Assembly (NCBI RefSeq): GCF_000317675.1
Contig: NC_019776.1
Location: 1,364,001 to 1,428,000, forward strand
Direction of reading: 5' to 3'
Source: Cyanobacterium aponinum PCC 10605
GTDB lineage: Bacteria; Cyanobacteriota; Cyanobacteriia; Cyanobacteriales; Cyanobacteriaceae
Length of the DNA: 64,000 nucleotides
Under the pieces are notes generated by a model, which made no database searches, was not told where the DNA came from, and saw only the letters and a list, made by a program, of their open reading frames with translations. This document shows positions 19,326-30,145 of the stretch, piece by piece. How positions within the stretch are numbered: the first letter of the stretch is position 1; every line of letters starts with the position of its first letter. The position numbers and the translations under genes are program-made.

Positions 19326-20315
19326 TTAATTTTGATAAAATTCTCGATACCATTTAACAAACTCATCAATACCCTTTTCAATGGGAGTAGAAGGTTTAAA
19401 GCCAACGGATTTATATAAGTCATCAACATCAGCATAAGTTATAGGCACATCTCCGGGTTGAATTGGCAAAAATTCTTTCTCGGCGGTGACACCTAACGAT
19501 TTTTCAATGGTGGTAATAAAATCAATGAGTTTGACGGGTTTATTATTTCCAATGTTATACAGACGATAAGGTGCTTTACTATTCGGATTATCTGTTTGAG
19601 GTGTAGGAATTTGCTTCATAACCCTAACTACTCCTTCAATAATGTCATCGATATAAGTAAAATCTCTTTGCATATCTCCATAGTTAAAAACTTTTATTTT
19701 TTTTCCTTCTAAAATATTTTTAGTAAAAATAAAGTAAGCCATATCTGGTCTTCCATAAGTACCATAAACCGTAAAGAATCTTAAACCTGTTGTGGGTATG
19801 TTGTATAAATGACTATAGGTATGTGCCATTAACTCGTTGGCTTTTTTCGTGGCGGCGTATAAGCTGACAGGGTTATCAACATTATCTTGAGTGGAAAAAG
19901 GAATTTTTTTATTTGCCCCATAAACTGAACTTGATGAAGCGTAAACTAGATGTTGAATGTTGTGATGGCGACAGGCTTCCAAGATGTTAACGAAGCCTAT
20001 TAGGTTACTATCAACATAAGCGTGAGGATTTTCTAAAGAATATCTAACTCCTGCTTGGGCGGCTAAATTGACAACAGTGGTAATTTTATTTTCCTTGAAT
20101 AAGTTCATTATAGAGATGCGATCGACCAAATCCAAGAGAAAGAACTGAAAATTATGATGTTGTTTTAAAATTTCTAAACGAGCTTGTTTTAAAGATACGT
20201 CATAATAGTCATTCATATTATCAATACCGATAACTGAATAGCCATCATTCAATAAACGCTGACTTAGATGAAAGCCAATAAAACCGCTACTACCTGTAAT
20301 TAAAATTGTTTCCAT
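19326..20315 (-). CDS. NAD-dependent UDP-sugar epimerase (UDP-glucuronate 4-epimerase type)
   Basis: An extended short-chain dehydrogenase that probably interconverts UDP-glucuronate and UDP-galacturonate for polysaccharide synthesis. The ATG at 20315 is preferred because it puts the Rossmann motif [10 protein letters not shown] directly after METILIT. An ATG 45 bases further upstream would add a non-homologous 15-residue leader. The catalytic YAATKKANE (Tyr-x3-Lys) and the SSSSVYG serine are present, as is the [15 protein letters not shown] segment typical of glucuronate epimerases. Length from this start is 329 residues. It is isolated from other sugar genes. Confidence 0.92.
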   Translation of the reverse strand: METILITGSSGFIGFHLSQRLLNDGYSVIGIDNMNDYYDVSLKQARLEILKQHHNFQFFLLDLVDRISIMNLFKENKITTVVNLAAQAGVRYSLENPHAYVDSNLIGFVNILEACRHHNIQHLVYASSSSVYGANKKIPFSTQDNVDNPVSLYAATKKANELMAHTYSHLYNIPTTGLRFFTVYGTYGRPDMAYFIFTKNILEGKKIKVFNYGDMQRDFTYIDDIIEGVVRVMKQIPTPQTDNPNSKAPYRLYNIGNNKPVKLIDFITTIEKSLGVTAEKEFLPIQPGDVPITYADVDDLYKSVGFKPSTPIEKGIDEFVKWYREFYQN

Positions 20316-20514
20316 AATATTAATTAAATTTATTAACCTTTCAATAATAGCTGAATTCAACTTAAAATCTATTTAAAATTTCGGTAGCAATGAAATAAAT
20401 TATGTGTGGGTAATTGAAAAAATATTGATTTAGAATTGACAAAAATTAATAACTTATATATTTTTCATTTGTATGTTAGTGGGATATTAAATAAACGATA
20501 AAAGTTCATTGTTA

Positions 20515-21063
20515 TTAGATATTTTTATAAACAACAGCACCATCACTCTCTCTATTATAACCGTAAATTAAATGCTCATTTTCTAAATCTAAAAGAGTTT
20601 TTTTGACAATTTGAGGACTCAATTCCGTGGCGATAACAATTTCTGAAACAGTCATTTCTCCTCTGTTATTTATAGCTTTTAAAATAATTATATCTGGGCT
20701 ATTTCCAGAAAAAGAAGAAGGGTAATTAGTGAGCTGATTTGTATTTCCTTCTAATTCTTTAAATTTGTTTTTTGCCTTGTTTATTGAAATAACATTTTCT
20801 ACTGTCACACTGATAGCAAAAAATCCTAATAATGTTTCCATTGTTTCATTTTCTTCCGATGCCCCTACCAAAATTATATAAACAATAAATGAAATTAAAG
20901 CAGCTTTATAACGAAGGGTATAAAAATAACCTACCGGAGCAACAAAAAACGTTAAAACTCCAGCTATCCAACGATTTTTATTAGCTTTATTTCTTATTTG
21001 TTCTAAGTTGTTACTATCTTTCATAACTACTCCAAGTTTATTTAAAACAGTTTTCCCTACCAA
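20515..21063 (-). CDS. Small membrane protein with a possible winged-helix C-terminus
   Basis: I do not recognise this protein as a named family. After a charged N-terminus there are two or three hydrophobic segments (about residues 30-48, 50-66 and 75-92), followed by a polar linker. Residues 123-182 look like a small winged-helix or MarR-like fold (ILKAINNRGEMTVSEIVIATELSP..VKKTLLDLENEHLI). A start at the internal Met (residue 14, position 21024) is also plausible. It may be a membrane-tethered sensor or regulator, but that is only inferred from the layout. Confidence 0.7.
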   Translation of the reverse strand: MVGKTVLNKLGVVMKDSNNLEQIRNKANKNRWIAGVLTFFVAPVGYFYTLRYKAALISFIVYIILVGASEENETMETLLGFFAISVTVENVISINKAKNKFKELEGNTNQLTNYPSSFSGNSPDIIILKAINNRGEMTVSEIVIATELSPQIVKKTLLDLENEHLIYGYNRESDGAVVYKNI

Positions 21064-21167
21064 CTATTACATTATACTTCATATTATTATGTTGCCTCCC
21101 ACAAAACTACAAAATATGAAGCAAACTTTGTGTATTTTTTCAGTTAACAATAATTCTCTTGATAATA

Positions 21168-24100
21168 TTAAAAACGATGTTCAAACTCTAAAACTCCTCT
21201 TGTATCTTGTTCAAAATCACTTGAACCTCTAAAAATAGTTTGTTCGTTAAGACGATAACGAATACTATATCTAGGAGATTGTTCATTAGTTAATATTTTC
21301 ATAATAGAAATAGACAAATCATCAGTCAAATCTAAAGCTAATTCCGCCCCTAAGCCAAGAGTAGAAATGCGGTTTTCCGGGTTTAATATTTGAGTAGGAA
21401 ATAATCTTAATTCATCAAAACCAAATGCTTTTTGAATTTCTCCTTGTACACCACCTAAAAATGCCGCACTAGCTAAATTAACTAAATCAAGATTACCATT
21501 TGCTTCGGTTAAATTATTGAAAAAACCTCCTCCTAAAAGGGCGATAATTTCTGCTTCATTTCTTTGAGGACTACTACTTAATACTATATTATTTTCTAAA
21601 TTATCACTCCATCCTTTTATTCCTGCTTTAATTTTAATTGTTTGAACTGTATCGATAGAAAAATTAGTTAAATCCCTAATCTCATTACTATTAGATGTAT
21701 CTGCAAATTGATAGCGACTTGTCTCGGTTACTGAACTTTCCAACTGTAAATCAAGATAAGGATTAAAACCATTTTCAGGAGTAAATTTCGCTGTATTATT
21801 ATAGTTATTGGCAAGACTTAATTGACTTGTAAATAAGTTTATATTACCGTCAGTTAATTTTATTATTCCTTGGGGGGATAAATTATTTAATTTGCCTTTT
21901 AAGTTTAGTTGTCCTTTAGCTCTTAAATTTAAAATGGGAGGTTGTTCAATAATAATATTATCTTGTAAATTAATATATAAATCGCTGATATTAATGTTAT
22001 TAATTAAACCTTGCTCAGTGATTATGTTCTCTGATTGATTTTTGCTTAACTCAATCTGTCCATCATATAAATTAATTTCTCCTCCCAAATTAGGGCGAAT
22101 AAAACTTCCAGATATATTTAACTCAGCAGAAGCATTTCCTCTGTATAACTCATCAATATTTAAACTTAAATCACTAACATTTAAACTCAACAATTGATTA
22201 TTCAATTGAGGGTCAATCAGAGGTAAACTACCATTCAAGCTGATGCTTCCTCCACTAAATTCTCCCACTAAATTAGGAATGTTTAATTGGCTAAAATCAA
22301 ATAAAACTTGACCATTAATATTTGAAATCGTTTGATTATCAATAGCTTTTCCTTGGACAACCCCATTGTTTAATGTTATGATGCCTTCTGTATTAACTTC
22401 TTTAATAGAGTTTTTTTCTTGATTATATTTTCCTCTTATATTCAAATCAATATTGCCGTCTCCTTCTAACCATTTTAACTGATTATTAGTGACTATATCG
22501 AGCAAAGTAAAACCATCTTTATTTAAGTTTATATCAAGTTTAAAATCATTATTATTAGGTTTTGAGGAATTAGGAAAAATTTGAAAAGGAAGGCTTCCTA
22601 TTAGTTTTAATGATTCATTATTATTAGTTAAATTACTACTAGCTAAAAAATCAATGCGAGAATTTCTTAAGCCGAAACTAGCGTTAGTTTGATCAATATT
22701 TTTATTATTTATTTGTACATCAATAGCCTCAATATTTCCTTTTGCCAGAGGATTTTTTTCACTACCACTAATTGCGATCGCACTATTGACATTTCCTTGT
22801 ATATTTAAAGTATCAGGTAAATTAGCTATATCAGCTATTTGAGAAAGAGGAAAATTAGATAAAGTCACCTCTCCAGATATTCTTTCAGGTTGAAAAGTCC
22901 CAGTTAAAGATAAAATTGTTTCATCGCTTTTAATGATCACGGGGAGAAATGTAAGTAAATTATTATGATAACTACCCGTAACCTGTAAAAAATTGCCTTC
23001 GTAATCCCCCCATTGCCAACTATCCCCACGAAAATCAAAATCAGCTTTAACACCATCCTGAGATAAAAAACCTAAGTTTATAACACCATTAAATTTACCT
23101 GTTAATTCCTCTAAAGAAGGTAAGTTTTTATCTAAAATTTTCTCCCTTTTTAACTTCAAATTATTCTCAACTTTTTTCAAAGTGTCTATTGTCTCTAAAA
23201 GAGAATCTTCCTCTGAATTAATGGCAAAAAGCGGGGGATTAGCAGATAAATTACTCTCTGAAGATGGAGAAGCAGATTTATCAGAAACAACCGAAATAGT
23301 ATCATTTTCAGCCGAATATCGGTTATTACTATTACTATTCGCAGAATATAAATCTTTTGCAGAGGCGTATTCCCTTGGCTGAAAGCCTTTTGATATATCA
23401 GCAAACTCAAAAAATTCCCAACTGGTAAGAAGATTTTGAATATCTCCATCTTCAATTTCTATACCTAATCTTAATTGTGGACTATTAGTCAAAGAAACTA
23501 ATTTTCCCGTAAACTTATACTCGTTTTCCTGATGGTGTAAATTACCATTGAGAAATTCAATCACATCATTTTTAATAATGACTTCACTGGTGAGAATATC
23601 CCCGTGAAAATGATTTAAACGGGGTTTTGTAATGGTTATTTTTGATGCACTAACACTATAGTTATTTAGATTGAAACTTACCTCCCCAGAAAGAATACCC
23701 CCTACTTCTTTGATTTCTGTCGGTAGATAATTTTTCCAAGATTTTGTCACCTTACCTAAAGGTATCTCACTCATATCAATAACGAAATTTTCTGACTCCC
23801 TTAAACCTCTTAATTGTGTGGTGTCTTTTTGCAGATAGATTTCTTGGGGTTTTAATTGACTGTCTAGGGTTACGGCTAATTTATCTTCACTGTTACTATC
23901 ATTTAAAGTTAAATCCAATCCCTGCTGTGGAGAAAAAGATAATTCACCTCGGAGAGGAGAAAAGTTTAAACTGGCTACCTCAAATTTGTTAAGGGTAACA
24001 TCTCCTTTTAACTGAGGTTGGGAAAGATTCCCAATTAATTTACCTTGAAAATCAACATTACCCTGATAATTAAGTAAACTCAAAGAAGCAGGTAAAGATA

Positions 24101-26438
24101 GTTTTGACAAACTCATTTGTTGAGTAGTCACATCCAAATCAAAATCTTTTATGGTTTGAGTTTTGGTATCTAAATTAATTATTCCCCTTGCTTGAAAATT
24201 GTCACTAACTGCCTGATTAACTTGTAAATATTCTCCATTCCAGCCAAAAGATACTGTCACTGGTTGAGAAATTAAGCTAATTCCCTGAGCAAAAGATAAA
24301 TTACCATCAACACTTATTTTATCTGGGGTAATAGAATTCACATTCCCTTTTACCGTTAAATCTCCTTTGACTTGCCCATCCCAACTATTATTAAGTTGGG
24401 AAAGGGAAAAACCCTCTGTAAAGGTGTTGGCAACAAAATTATTTTCTGCAACTTTGATTTGATTAACTTTAATTTTTCCTTGAGGTAAAAATATATCCCC
24501 TTGCCCTTCAATATTTATATTTTCTTGATTATCTAAATCTCCCTTAACAATTAAACCTGCTGTTATATTACCTTTATCAATTCCAGGCACATTGAGAAAT
24601 TGATTTTCTGGATTATTCGATAAAGATAAAAGTTGAGTAAGGGGAAAATTATTAACCTCCAAGGTGGTTTGCCAGTTATTATTCTTGAGATAGGTATTTT
24701 CTAATACAATCTGATTTTCTCCTAGGTTAAAAGAAAAATCCCCTTCTAGCTTTAAGTTTTCTTGGTTTAGGTTTTGAGTATTACCACTTAAATTAAAATT
24801 CCCCTGAAGTATAGAATCTTGACATTTTAATTTTTCACAGTTAATGAAGGATAAATCCCGTAAACTTCCTTGGGAAATTTCTATATTGGCTAACCATGAA
24901 TCAGAGTTGAGTTGTAGGTTTTTAACCCTTGCTTCTCCTTGAGGCAACGTTATATTAGAAGCACCTATTAATTGAAAATTAGAAAATTCTCGCCAATCTC
25001 CAGAAAAATTATAATTACCTGAAATTTTCCCCAGAGAAATTGGTAATGTTTTTTGATAAAGATTGAGAAGTTTTTCACCATCAATTTCTTTTCCTTGCCA
25101 ATCAATACTAAATTTGCTGTTAGCTTTTTGTAAGTTGATAAAACCGCTACCTTTTATTTCACCTCCTATTTTCGGCAATATGGTGACATCTTCTATATTT
25201 AACTGAGAGTCAACAATAGCTAAATTAGCGGTTATTTTATCAAGAGGAATTTTGGCAACTTTAATTTCTTCATCTGCATTGGCAATTTTTACTTTAACTA
25301 TCGGATTATAGACATTACCTGTTAAGCTAACATTTCCTTTAATTTTTCCCTCTGTTTCTAAATTAAATGGGGTTAACTTCAAAGAGGAAGCCACATCGTC
25401 AACAGTTAAAGAATTAGTAATATTGGCATTAATATTTAAGTTTCTATTTTTATCGATAATGCCTGTAACTTGAGTGGGAATTAAGCCTAAATTAGTTGTA
25501 ATGTTATCTAGTTTAATTTCTCCATCTGTTGATAGGTTTATATCTCCATTGCTGTTAACTAAGGGATAAGGTAATTGTGAAAAAGAAACATCTACTTGGT
25601 TAACGTTAATTTTACCTTCAATACTATCAAGGGTTTCATTTTGAAATTCAAGGGTAAGATTGCTCTGTAGTTTACCTGAGTTTATTTGTAAGGGTAATCT
25701 AACTAAATTGAGTTGATTGAAGGTATCTGTCAAGATATTTTCGGCGTTAATATTTAACACCCATTGGTTATCTGAGGGAATTCTCCATCCAGTTAGGTTG
25801 ACATTTCCCCCTGCAACAACATTTCCTTCTACATTGAATAAATTTTTATTTTCTTCAAAGATGAAATTGGCTAGGTTGATATTTAATTGAGAGTATTTTT
25901 CTGGGTTGAGATTATTTTTGACGAATAAGTTACCACTATTTAGTTGTATATCATTAACATTGATACTTAATCCCCAAGGTAAGCTACTTTTTTGGTTACT
26001 AATATTTAGTCTTAACCAACTATTATTTTTATCTTGTTGTAGGTAAATTTCTCCTTGATTAAGAGTGATGTCTAAGTCTATTCTTTTTGATAGTAGTTTT
26101 AGGGGGTTGAAATGGACTATAATTTCTTCTACGATGGCAGAATCATTTTCCGTGGCAGTAGAGGGGATAATTGTTTTCCCGATGGTTAAATGATTAAAGG
26201 AAATCGTATTTATTTTACCTAGTTCAACGGGACGAGAAAGGTAATTACTAATAGATTTTTCTAGTAAGGGATTTAGTTTTTCTGTGGTGAAATACCATCC
26301 GTAGCTTAATCCTCCTCCTACAGATAATAAAGTTAGGTAGGTAAACCAGCGCCAAAGGTTTTTTTGATTCTGAGTGGCTTCTGCGGTTACTTTATTTTTC
26401 TTAGAGTCTGATAGGGAATAGTCGGAGGAGTCAATCAT
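21168..26438 (-). CDS. tamB: TamB-like translocation and assembly protein (DUF490)
   Basis: A 1756-residue protein with one N-terminal membrane anchor (about residues 30-50) and long repetitive beta-strand-rich sequence (alternating polar/hydrophobic, many Asn). It ends in a TamB/DUF490 C-terminal domain, with ELRLFPTQILNPEN and SIRYRLNEQTIFRGS close to the end. In this AsmA/VPS13-like family the periplasmic beta-taco is thought to carry lipids or help outer-membrane protein assembly. A Ser-rich low-complexity stretch lies around residues 1020-1070. Cyanobacterial homologues are often this long. It is separated from the yceD gene by about 100 bp and runs the same way. Confidence 0.9.
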   Translation of the reverse strand: MIDSSDYSLSDSKKNKVTAEATQNQKNLWRWFTYLTLLSVGGGLSYGWYFTTEKLNPLLEKSISNYLSRPVELGKINTISFNHLTIGKTIIPSTATENDSAIVEEIIVHFNPLKLLSKRIDLDITLNQGEIYLQQDKNNSWLRLNISNQKSSLPWGLSINVNDIQLNSGNLFVKNNLNPEKYSQLNINLANFIFEENKNLFNVEGNVVAGGNVNLTGWRIPSDNQWVLNINAENILTDTFNQLNLVRLPLQINSGKLQSNLTLEFQNETLDSIEGKINVNQVDVSFSQLPYPLVNSNGDINLSTDGEIKLDNITTNLGLIPTQVTGIIDKNRNLNINANITNSLTVDDVASSLKLTPFNLETEGKIKGNVSLTGNVYNPIVKVKIANADEEIKVAKIPLDKITANLAIVDSQLNIEDVTILPKIGGEIKGSGFINLQKANSKFSIDWQGKEIDGEKLLNLYQKTLPISLGKISGNYNFSGDWREFSNFQLIGASNITLPQGEARVKNLQLNSDSWLANIEISQGSLRDLSFINCEKLKCQDSILQGNFNLSGNTQNLNQENLKLEGDFSFNLGENQIVLENTYLKNNNWQTTLEVNNFPLTQLLSLSNNPENQFLNVPGIDKGNITAGLIVKGDLDNQENINIEGQGDIFLPQGKIKVNQIKVAENNFVANTFTEGFSLSQLNNSWDGQVKGDLTVKGNVNSITPDKISVDGNLSFAQGISLISQPVTVSFGWNGEYLQVNQAVSDNFQARGIINLDTKTQTIKDFDLDVTTQQMSLSKLSLPASLSLLNYQGNVDFQGKLIGNLSQPQLKGDVTLNKFEVASLNFSPLRGELSFSPQQGLDLTLNDSNSEDKLAVTLDSQLKPQEIYLQKDTTQLRGLRESENFVIDMSEIPLGKVTKSWKNYLPTEIKEVGGILSGEVSFNLNNYSVSASKITITKPRLNHFHGDILTSEVIIKNDVIEFLNGNLHHQENEYKFTGKLVSLTNSPQLRLGIEIEDGDIQNLLTSWEFFEFADISKGFQPREYASAKDLYSANSNSNNRYSAENDTISVVSDKSASPSSESNLSANPPLFAINSEEDSLLETIDTLKKVENNLKLKREKILDKNLPSLEELTGKFNGVINLGFLSQDGVKADFDFRGDSWQWGDYEGNFLQVTGSYHNNLLTFLPVIIKSDETILSLTGTFQPERISGEVTLSNFPLSQIADIANLPDTLNIQGNVNSAIAISGSEKNPLAKGNIEAIDVQINNKNIDQTNASFGLRNSRIDFLASSNLTNNNESLKLIGSLPFQIFPNSSKPNNNDFKLDINLNKDGFTLLDIVTNNQLKWLEGDGNIDLNIRGKYNQEKNSIKEVNTEGIITLNNGVVQGKAIDNQTISNINGQVLFDFSQLNIPNLVGEFSGGSISLNGSLPLIDPQLNNQLLSLNVSDLSLNIDELYRGNASAELNISGSFIRPNLGGEINLYDGQIELSKNQSENIITEQGLINNINISDLYINLQDNIIIEQPPILNLRAKGQLNLKGKLNNLSPQGIIKLTDGNINLFTSQLSLANNYNNTAKFTPENGFNPYLDLQLESSVTETSRYQFADTSNSNEIRDLTNFSIDTVQTIKIKAGIKGWSDNLENNIVLSSSPQRNEAEIIALLGGGFFNNLTEANGNLDLVNLASAAFLGGVQGEIQKAFGFDELRLFPTQILNPENRISTLGLGAELALDLTDDLSISIMKILTNEQSPRYSIRYRLNEQTIFRGSSDFEQDTRGVLEFEHRF

Positions 26439-26536
26439 CTCTTTTGCGGATAATGGTCATGTTTTTGTCTCTAGCTTATCCTAATTATTCTAAGTTAAGA
26501 ATTAAATGATCGTCCCTTCAAATAATTAATTTTTTT

Positions 26537-27037
26537 CTAGTTATCCATCAATGATTTCAGATTAGCTAAAGCTGACCAACGTTTATCGTTTTTATTGTTA
26601 TCTGTGGATGTTTTGCCGGGGGGTTGACAATCATTACTACATAAACTGCGTAAGGGAATGGCTAAAGATAGTTGTTGATAAATCCATTCTTCGATAATTA
26701 ATTCTCCATCGGGGGGTAAACTTTCCCATAAATCTTCCCCTGTAATTTCTCTTTCGGGGGGATAATATTGATTTAATTCGGCTTCATATTTAAGATAAAT
26801 AATTTCTGAGGTATCGACTTCTAAACGATAATTAAATGTTTGTAAACATCGATCGCACGTTAATGTAAGGATAGTATCTGCTTGTAATTGTAAGTCTAAG
26901 AAGTTGCCCCCATGACGTACTTGAAATATTCCTTTTACGGGGGTAAGAGTGGTTAAGCCTGAGATGCGATCGCACAACTTGATTTCCATGGTTTGCTCAG
27001 GCATTTTCAGCAGTTGTGGAATATAAATAGTTTCCAT
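26537..27037 (-). CDS. YceD family protein (DUF177)
   Basis: A 166-residue protein with the DUF177 core: a CDRCL motif near the middle (LTCDRCLQTFNYRL) and a DLWESLPPDGELIIEEWIYQQLSLAIP segment. It ends with a CSNDCQPPG Cys pair as in the family, which is linked to ribosome assembly and 23S rRNA in other bacteria. The ATG at 27037 is chosen because the reading frame further upstream is encoded by a CCTTTTG/CCTTGCC repeat tract and would give an artificial leader. It lies downstream of the rpmH-yidC-khpB cluster. Confidence 0.88.
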   Translation of the reverse strand: METIYIPQLLKMPEQTMEIKLCDRISGLTTLTPVKGIFQVRHGGNFLDLQLQADTILTLTCDRCLQTFNYRLEVDTSEIIYLKYEAELNQYYPPEREITGEDLWESLPPDGELIIEEWIYQQLSLAIPLRSLCSNDCQPPGKTSTDNNKNDKRWSALANLKSLMDN

Positions 27038-27059
27038 CAGTGAATAATGAATAGATTTC

Positions 27060-27247
27060 AAAAGGGTAAAAGGCAAAAGGCAAAAGGCAAGAGGCAAGAG
27101 GCAAGGGGCAAGGGGCAAAGGAAAAATTAAGAATTAAGAATTAAAAACTCCGAACACCTGTACGGGCGAATAGCCATTAGCCCCTACTTCCCCCCATCCC
27201 CTCATCCCCCATCCCCTTATCCCCCTATCCCTGACACCTAATCTTAT
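27060..27247. repeat. Heptamer tract and diverged palindromic repeat
   Basis: Tandem GGCAAAA/GGCAAGA/GGCAAGG units occupy 27065-27120. A diverged family B element follows at 27159-27187 and a C-rich CCCCATCCCC tract at 27188-27230. The repeats separate khpB from yceD and extend the yceD frame upstream without real coding function. Confidence 0.8.
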
Positions 27248-27736
27248 CTATCGTCTTAATTTTACGATCAAACGGCGATCGGGTTCATTTCCTTCGCTTT
27301 CTGTGGCTAAATCTCCTGATTTTTCCAAAAAGCTATGGACTTGTCTTCTTTCTACCGATGATAAATAGCGTATTTCCTCTGGCATTCCCGTAATACGAAC
27401 TCTATCGGCGGCCTTTTGTGCGATCGCCATTAGTTCAGCTTGACGGCGAATACGATAACCATTTAACTCCACTGTGAAAAAACGTTCTTCCCCATCTAAT
27501 ACTCCTATATTTAACAAGACATTAGCTAAATACTGTAAAGCATCAATGGTTTCACCTTTTTTTCCAATCAAATTTTCAATGACGGTGGGAGTTAATTTAG
27601 TTTCATCAATGGTTAGCCAACAGGAAATTGCTCTTTCTTCTTGTTCAACTCTACCAATGGTAACACTGGCAGGAACACCCATTAAAGTTAGTAATGTTTC
27701 TAACCATTTTTTACCCCTTTGGATTTGTTCATCCAT
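27248..27736 (-). CDS. khpB: KH-R3H RNA-binding protein (Jag/KhpB type)
   Basis: An RNA-binding protein of 162 residues that normally follows yidC. The KH domain contains LIGKKGETIDALQYL (about residues 67-83), and the C-terminal R3H domain shows the Arg-x3-His motif in ERRQVHSFL. Unlike many Jag proteins it has no long N-terminal jag domain, which is usual in cyanobacteria. It starts 28 bp after the yidC stop, so the two are probably co-transcribed. It is thought to bind structured RNAs in cell-envelope control. Confidence 0.93.
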   Translation of the reverse strand: MDEQIQRGKKWLETLLTLMGVPASVTIGRVEQEERAISCWLTIDETKLTPTVIENLIGKKGETIDALQYLANVLLNIGVLDGEERFFTVELNGYRIRRQAELMAIAQKAADRVRITGMPEEIRYLSSVERRQVHSFLEKSGDLATESEGNEPDRRLIVKLRR

Positions 27737-27764
27737 AATTTATCAATTAATTCCTACTACACTA

Positions 27765-28910
27765 CTAAGAAGTTTTTTCTTTCTTTTTCAGATTTTTTTT
27801 CTCAAAAGGAAGATTATCTCTGGTTTTATTGGCTTTTTCTCTTTCTGCCACAATTTTTTGCAAGTTCTCTGGCAAAGGTTCTCTCATGAGAATTAAAGTT
27901 TGAATCGTTTGGAAAACGTTAGCAATAACGATATACATTAAAACCCCTGCAGGAAGGGGGAAAAATAAAAACATCCCAGAGAAAATAACCGGTGTAATTT
28001 TATTCACCGTTTGTTGCTGTTCATTTCCGCCAGTATTTTGTCCGCCACCAGATAATTCTTGGTTAAGATAAATACTGAAACCGAAAAAGATAACCATTCC
28101 GAGAATATCCCAGTTAATCGTACCATCATCGCCGACAACTCCTACACGTCCGAGGGCTTTAATAAACAAAAACCCTTTATCGGCGGCAATACCGGGGATA
28201 GTTATTTGAATGGTTGCATCTCCAGTGGAAAGGGCTTGAATCTCACCATCTTCAGTCACCATGACTCTTTCTTGCCCTTTGGTAACTTCCCAACGGGGTT
28301 GTAAATGACTGTCTGGATATTCGCTAACGATAGATTGTAATGATTTGCCTTCTGTGGTTTGCAATTCAATTTGTTCTTTTTCCCCTACCACTAACTTGTT
28401 TCCAGCCGGTAGAATGGCAGAAATACGATTATGTACCCCGTCATTGATGAACACGTTTTGAGCTTTTGTGGCAAAGGGTTGAGGTTGAATACGCTCGATT
28501 TGTTCTTGGGGAAAGATTTGCACATCAACGGTATAGTTAATATCCGCAAATGGTGAACCTCTGAGGGTAGCAAACAAAGCGAATAGGATGGGCATTTGTA
28601 ACAGCAAGGGTAAACACCCCGCTAGAGGATTGCCTAATTCCTGCATTAATTTCCCCATTTCTTCTTGTTGTTTTTGGGGATTATCTTTATATTTTTTCTG
28701 AATCTCTGCCTGTCTTTCTTTCATCAAAGGCTGAGTGATACGCATTTTTCTCATATTGCGAATTTGTCCTGCACTCAGAGGATAAACCGCAAACCTAACG
28801 ACTAATGTTAGGGCAATAATTCCGAATCCATAACTAGGCACAATCCCATAGAAGAAGTCAAGGATTGGCAACATGATGTTTGTGGATATAAAACCTATAC
28901 CAAAATCCAT
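27765..28910 (-). CDS. yidC: Membrane protein insertase YidC/Alb3/Oxa1
   Basis: Inserts proteins into plasma and thylakoid membranes. The 381-residue chain starts at its first membrane region ([22 protein letters not shown]) and has the family core [13 protein letters not shown] (with the functional Arg in the groove) and [23 protein letters not shown]. Between helices 2 and 3 lies an insert of about 140 residues that resembles a bacterial Ig-like fold ([17 protein letters not shown]). The C-terminus is Lys-rich, fitting ribosome contact. It belongs to the rpmH-rnpA cluster. Confidence 0.95.
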   Translation of the reverse strand: MDFGIGFISTNIMLPILDFFYGIVPSYGFGIIALTLVVRFAVYPLSAGQIRNMRKMRITQPLMKERQAEIQKKYKDNPQKQQEEMGKLMQELGNPLAGCLPLLLQMPILFALFATLRGSPFADINYTVDVQIFPQEQIERIQPQPFATKAQNVFINDGVHNRISAILPAGNKLVVGEKEQIELQTTEGKSLQSIVSEYPDSHLQPRWEVTKGQERVMVTEDGEIQALSTGDATIQITIPGIAADKGFLFIKALGRVGVVGDDGTINWDILGMVIFFGFSIYLNQELSGGGQNTGGNEQQQTVNKITPVIFSGMFLFFPLPAGVLMYIVIANVFQTIQTLILMREPLPENLQKIVAEREKANKTRDNLPFEKKNLKKKEKTS

Positions 28911-29186
28911 TTTGATCTCGTTTTTTCTACTTTTACTTTATTTAATTTGATTGTCAGCAATTATTAACAAATACTCTAACGCTTTAAAATAATAGTTAAT
29001 TATTGAATGTGTTTTAGGAAAAACATAGTCTATTTTAAGTTATTGACGACATCACTTTGGATCTATTTTTTTCCAGAATGTCCCAGAATGTAAATGATAA
29101 GTAAAAATTGCTGATAACTAATCTAATGGCTAAAGATGCAAAGCTCTATATCATTAATCCAAAGAAAAAGTAATGGTCAATGAATC

Positions 29187-29579
29187 TTATTTTGCGATCG
29201 CATCTATGGGTTTACCAGTTTTATCTGCCGCTTTTTCGGCTATGTAGTCATAAATTTCCCGAAAACGAGGTAATGCTCGCATTTCCAAACGACTTTTATC
29301 TTTTAAAGTAACCACAATGTCACCCCAAAAACCTAAACCACGAGGCACTTTTACCACTCGGACAATTTCCGAATAAATAATATCGGTGCGATCGCGTCCC
29401 ATCCAACCACCAGTAACAGAGATACGACGATCAGTAATACGATAGCGCAACCAAATAGAACGTACGATCGCTCCCACCGTTAAAGGTAAGCAAATAACAG
29501 TAAATGCCAATAGAATATTGATAATTAGATCCCCCACATGAGGACCTCCTTCATAAAATACGTCTTCTCTAATACCCAT
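29187..29579 (-). CDS. PH domain-containing membrane protein
   Basis: A 130-residue protein with one or two hydrophobic segments at about 18-45 followed by a bacterial PH-like (bPH2) domain: RYRITDRRISVTGGWMGRDR and VVKVPRGLGFWGDIVVTLKD. In cyanobacteria this gene sits between rnpA and yidC, as here. Its function is unknown, but the fixed position suggests a link to membrane insertion. Its start codon overlaps the rnpA stop by 11 bases, indicating translational coupling. Confidence 0.9.
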   Translation of the reverse strand: MGIREDVFYEGGPHVGDLIINILLAFTVICLPLTVGAIVRSIWLRYRITDRRISVTGGWMGRDRTDIIYSEIVRVVKVPRGLGFWGDIVVTLKDKSRLEMRALPRFREIYDYIAEKAADKTGKPIDAIAK

Positions 29580-29928
29580 TGATTATATTCGCCTTAATTA
29601 ACAACTTCTCTAATTCTCTCAAAAAATGTTCATAATTGCATTCTTTAACTTCAGGTTTTACCACAATCACAATAAACCAAGGGGATGAAATCTTTGGCAA
29701 CAAAGAGCGAAAAGCAACTCGAATATGCCTTTTGATTTGATTACGAACCACCGCCTTCTTACTCACTTTACGGCTAACACTAATTCCGATTTGGGTATAA
29801 ACAGAAACAGACTCATCCACCCGTAACCCTCGGACAATAAAATAACGACTAGAGCGGCGAATACCCTGTTGATAAACAGATTGGAAATTTAAACGCCGTT
29901 TCAGTCGATGCTTTGATGGTAGTCCCAC
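29569..29928 (-). CDS. rnpA: Ribonuclease P protein component
   Basis: Binds the RnpB RNA and helps process tRNA 5' ends. The 119 residues contain the RNR signature RNQIKRHIRVAFR and the N-terminal HRLKRRLNFQSVYQQG motif. It follows rpmH by 79 bases and overlaps the PH-domain gene by 11 bases, as in the conserved bacterial rpmH-rnpA arrangement. Confidence 0.97.
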   Translation of the reverse strand: MGLPSKHRLKRRLNFQSVYQQGIRRSSRYFIVRGLRVDESVSVYTQIGISVSRKVSKKAVVRNQIKRHIRVAFRSLLPKISSPWFIVIVVKPEVKECNYEHFLRELEKLLIKANIINGY

Positions 29929-30007
29929 CTATATTTCACAGTAAATTTAATGATTAGTAATATCAAACTTAAAATGCTAAACTTAGCTTCCTTATTTAAC
30001 AGTAATT

Positions 30008-30145
30008 TTATACTGCTAATCTTTTTCTACCCTTATTACGACGAGCTTGAATTACTTTTCTACCATTTTTGGTTCTCATACGGGCGCGGAAACCAGAGGT
30101 TCTTTTCTGCTTACGTCTAGTACCATTTAGTGTATATTTACTCAT
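30008..30145 (-). CDS. rpmH: 50S ribosomal protein L34
   Basis: A 45-residue basic protein beginning [19 protein letters not shown] and ending GRKRLAV. The [19 protein letters not shown] segment is the L34 signature. The start at 30145 and the TAA stop at 30008 were read directly from the sequence. It heads the rpmH-rnpA-PH-yidC-khpB cluster. The 255 bases upstream contain short repeat units at 30299-30395 and presumably the promoter. Confidence 0.97.
   Translation of the reverse strand: MSKYTLNGTRRKQKRTSGFRARMRTKNGRKVIQARRNKGRKRLAV

Noticed and set aside
23182-23382. Plus-strand frame inside tamB
   Set aside because: It is the antisense of a Ser-rich stretch in tamB and has no independent support.
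26537-27118. Longer YceD frame starting at 27118
   Set aside because: The extra 27 residues (PLAPCLLPLAFCLLPF and so on) are a translation of the heptamer repeat tract, not family sequence; the ATG at 27037 fits the family.
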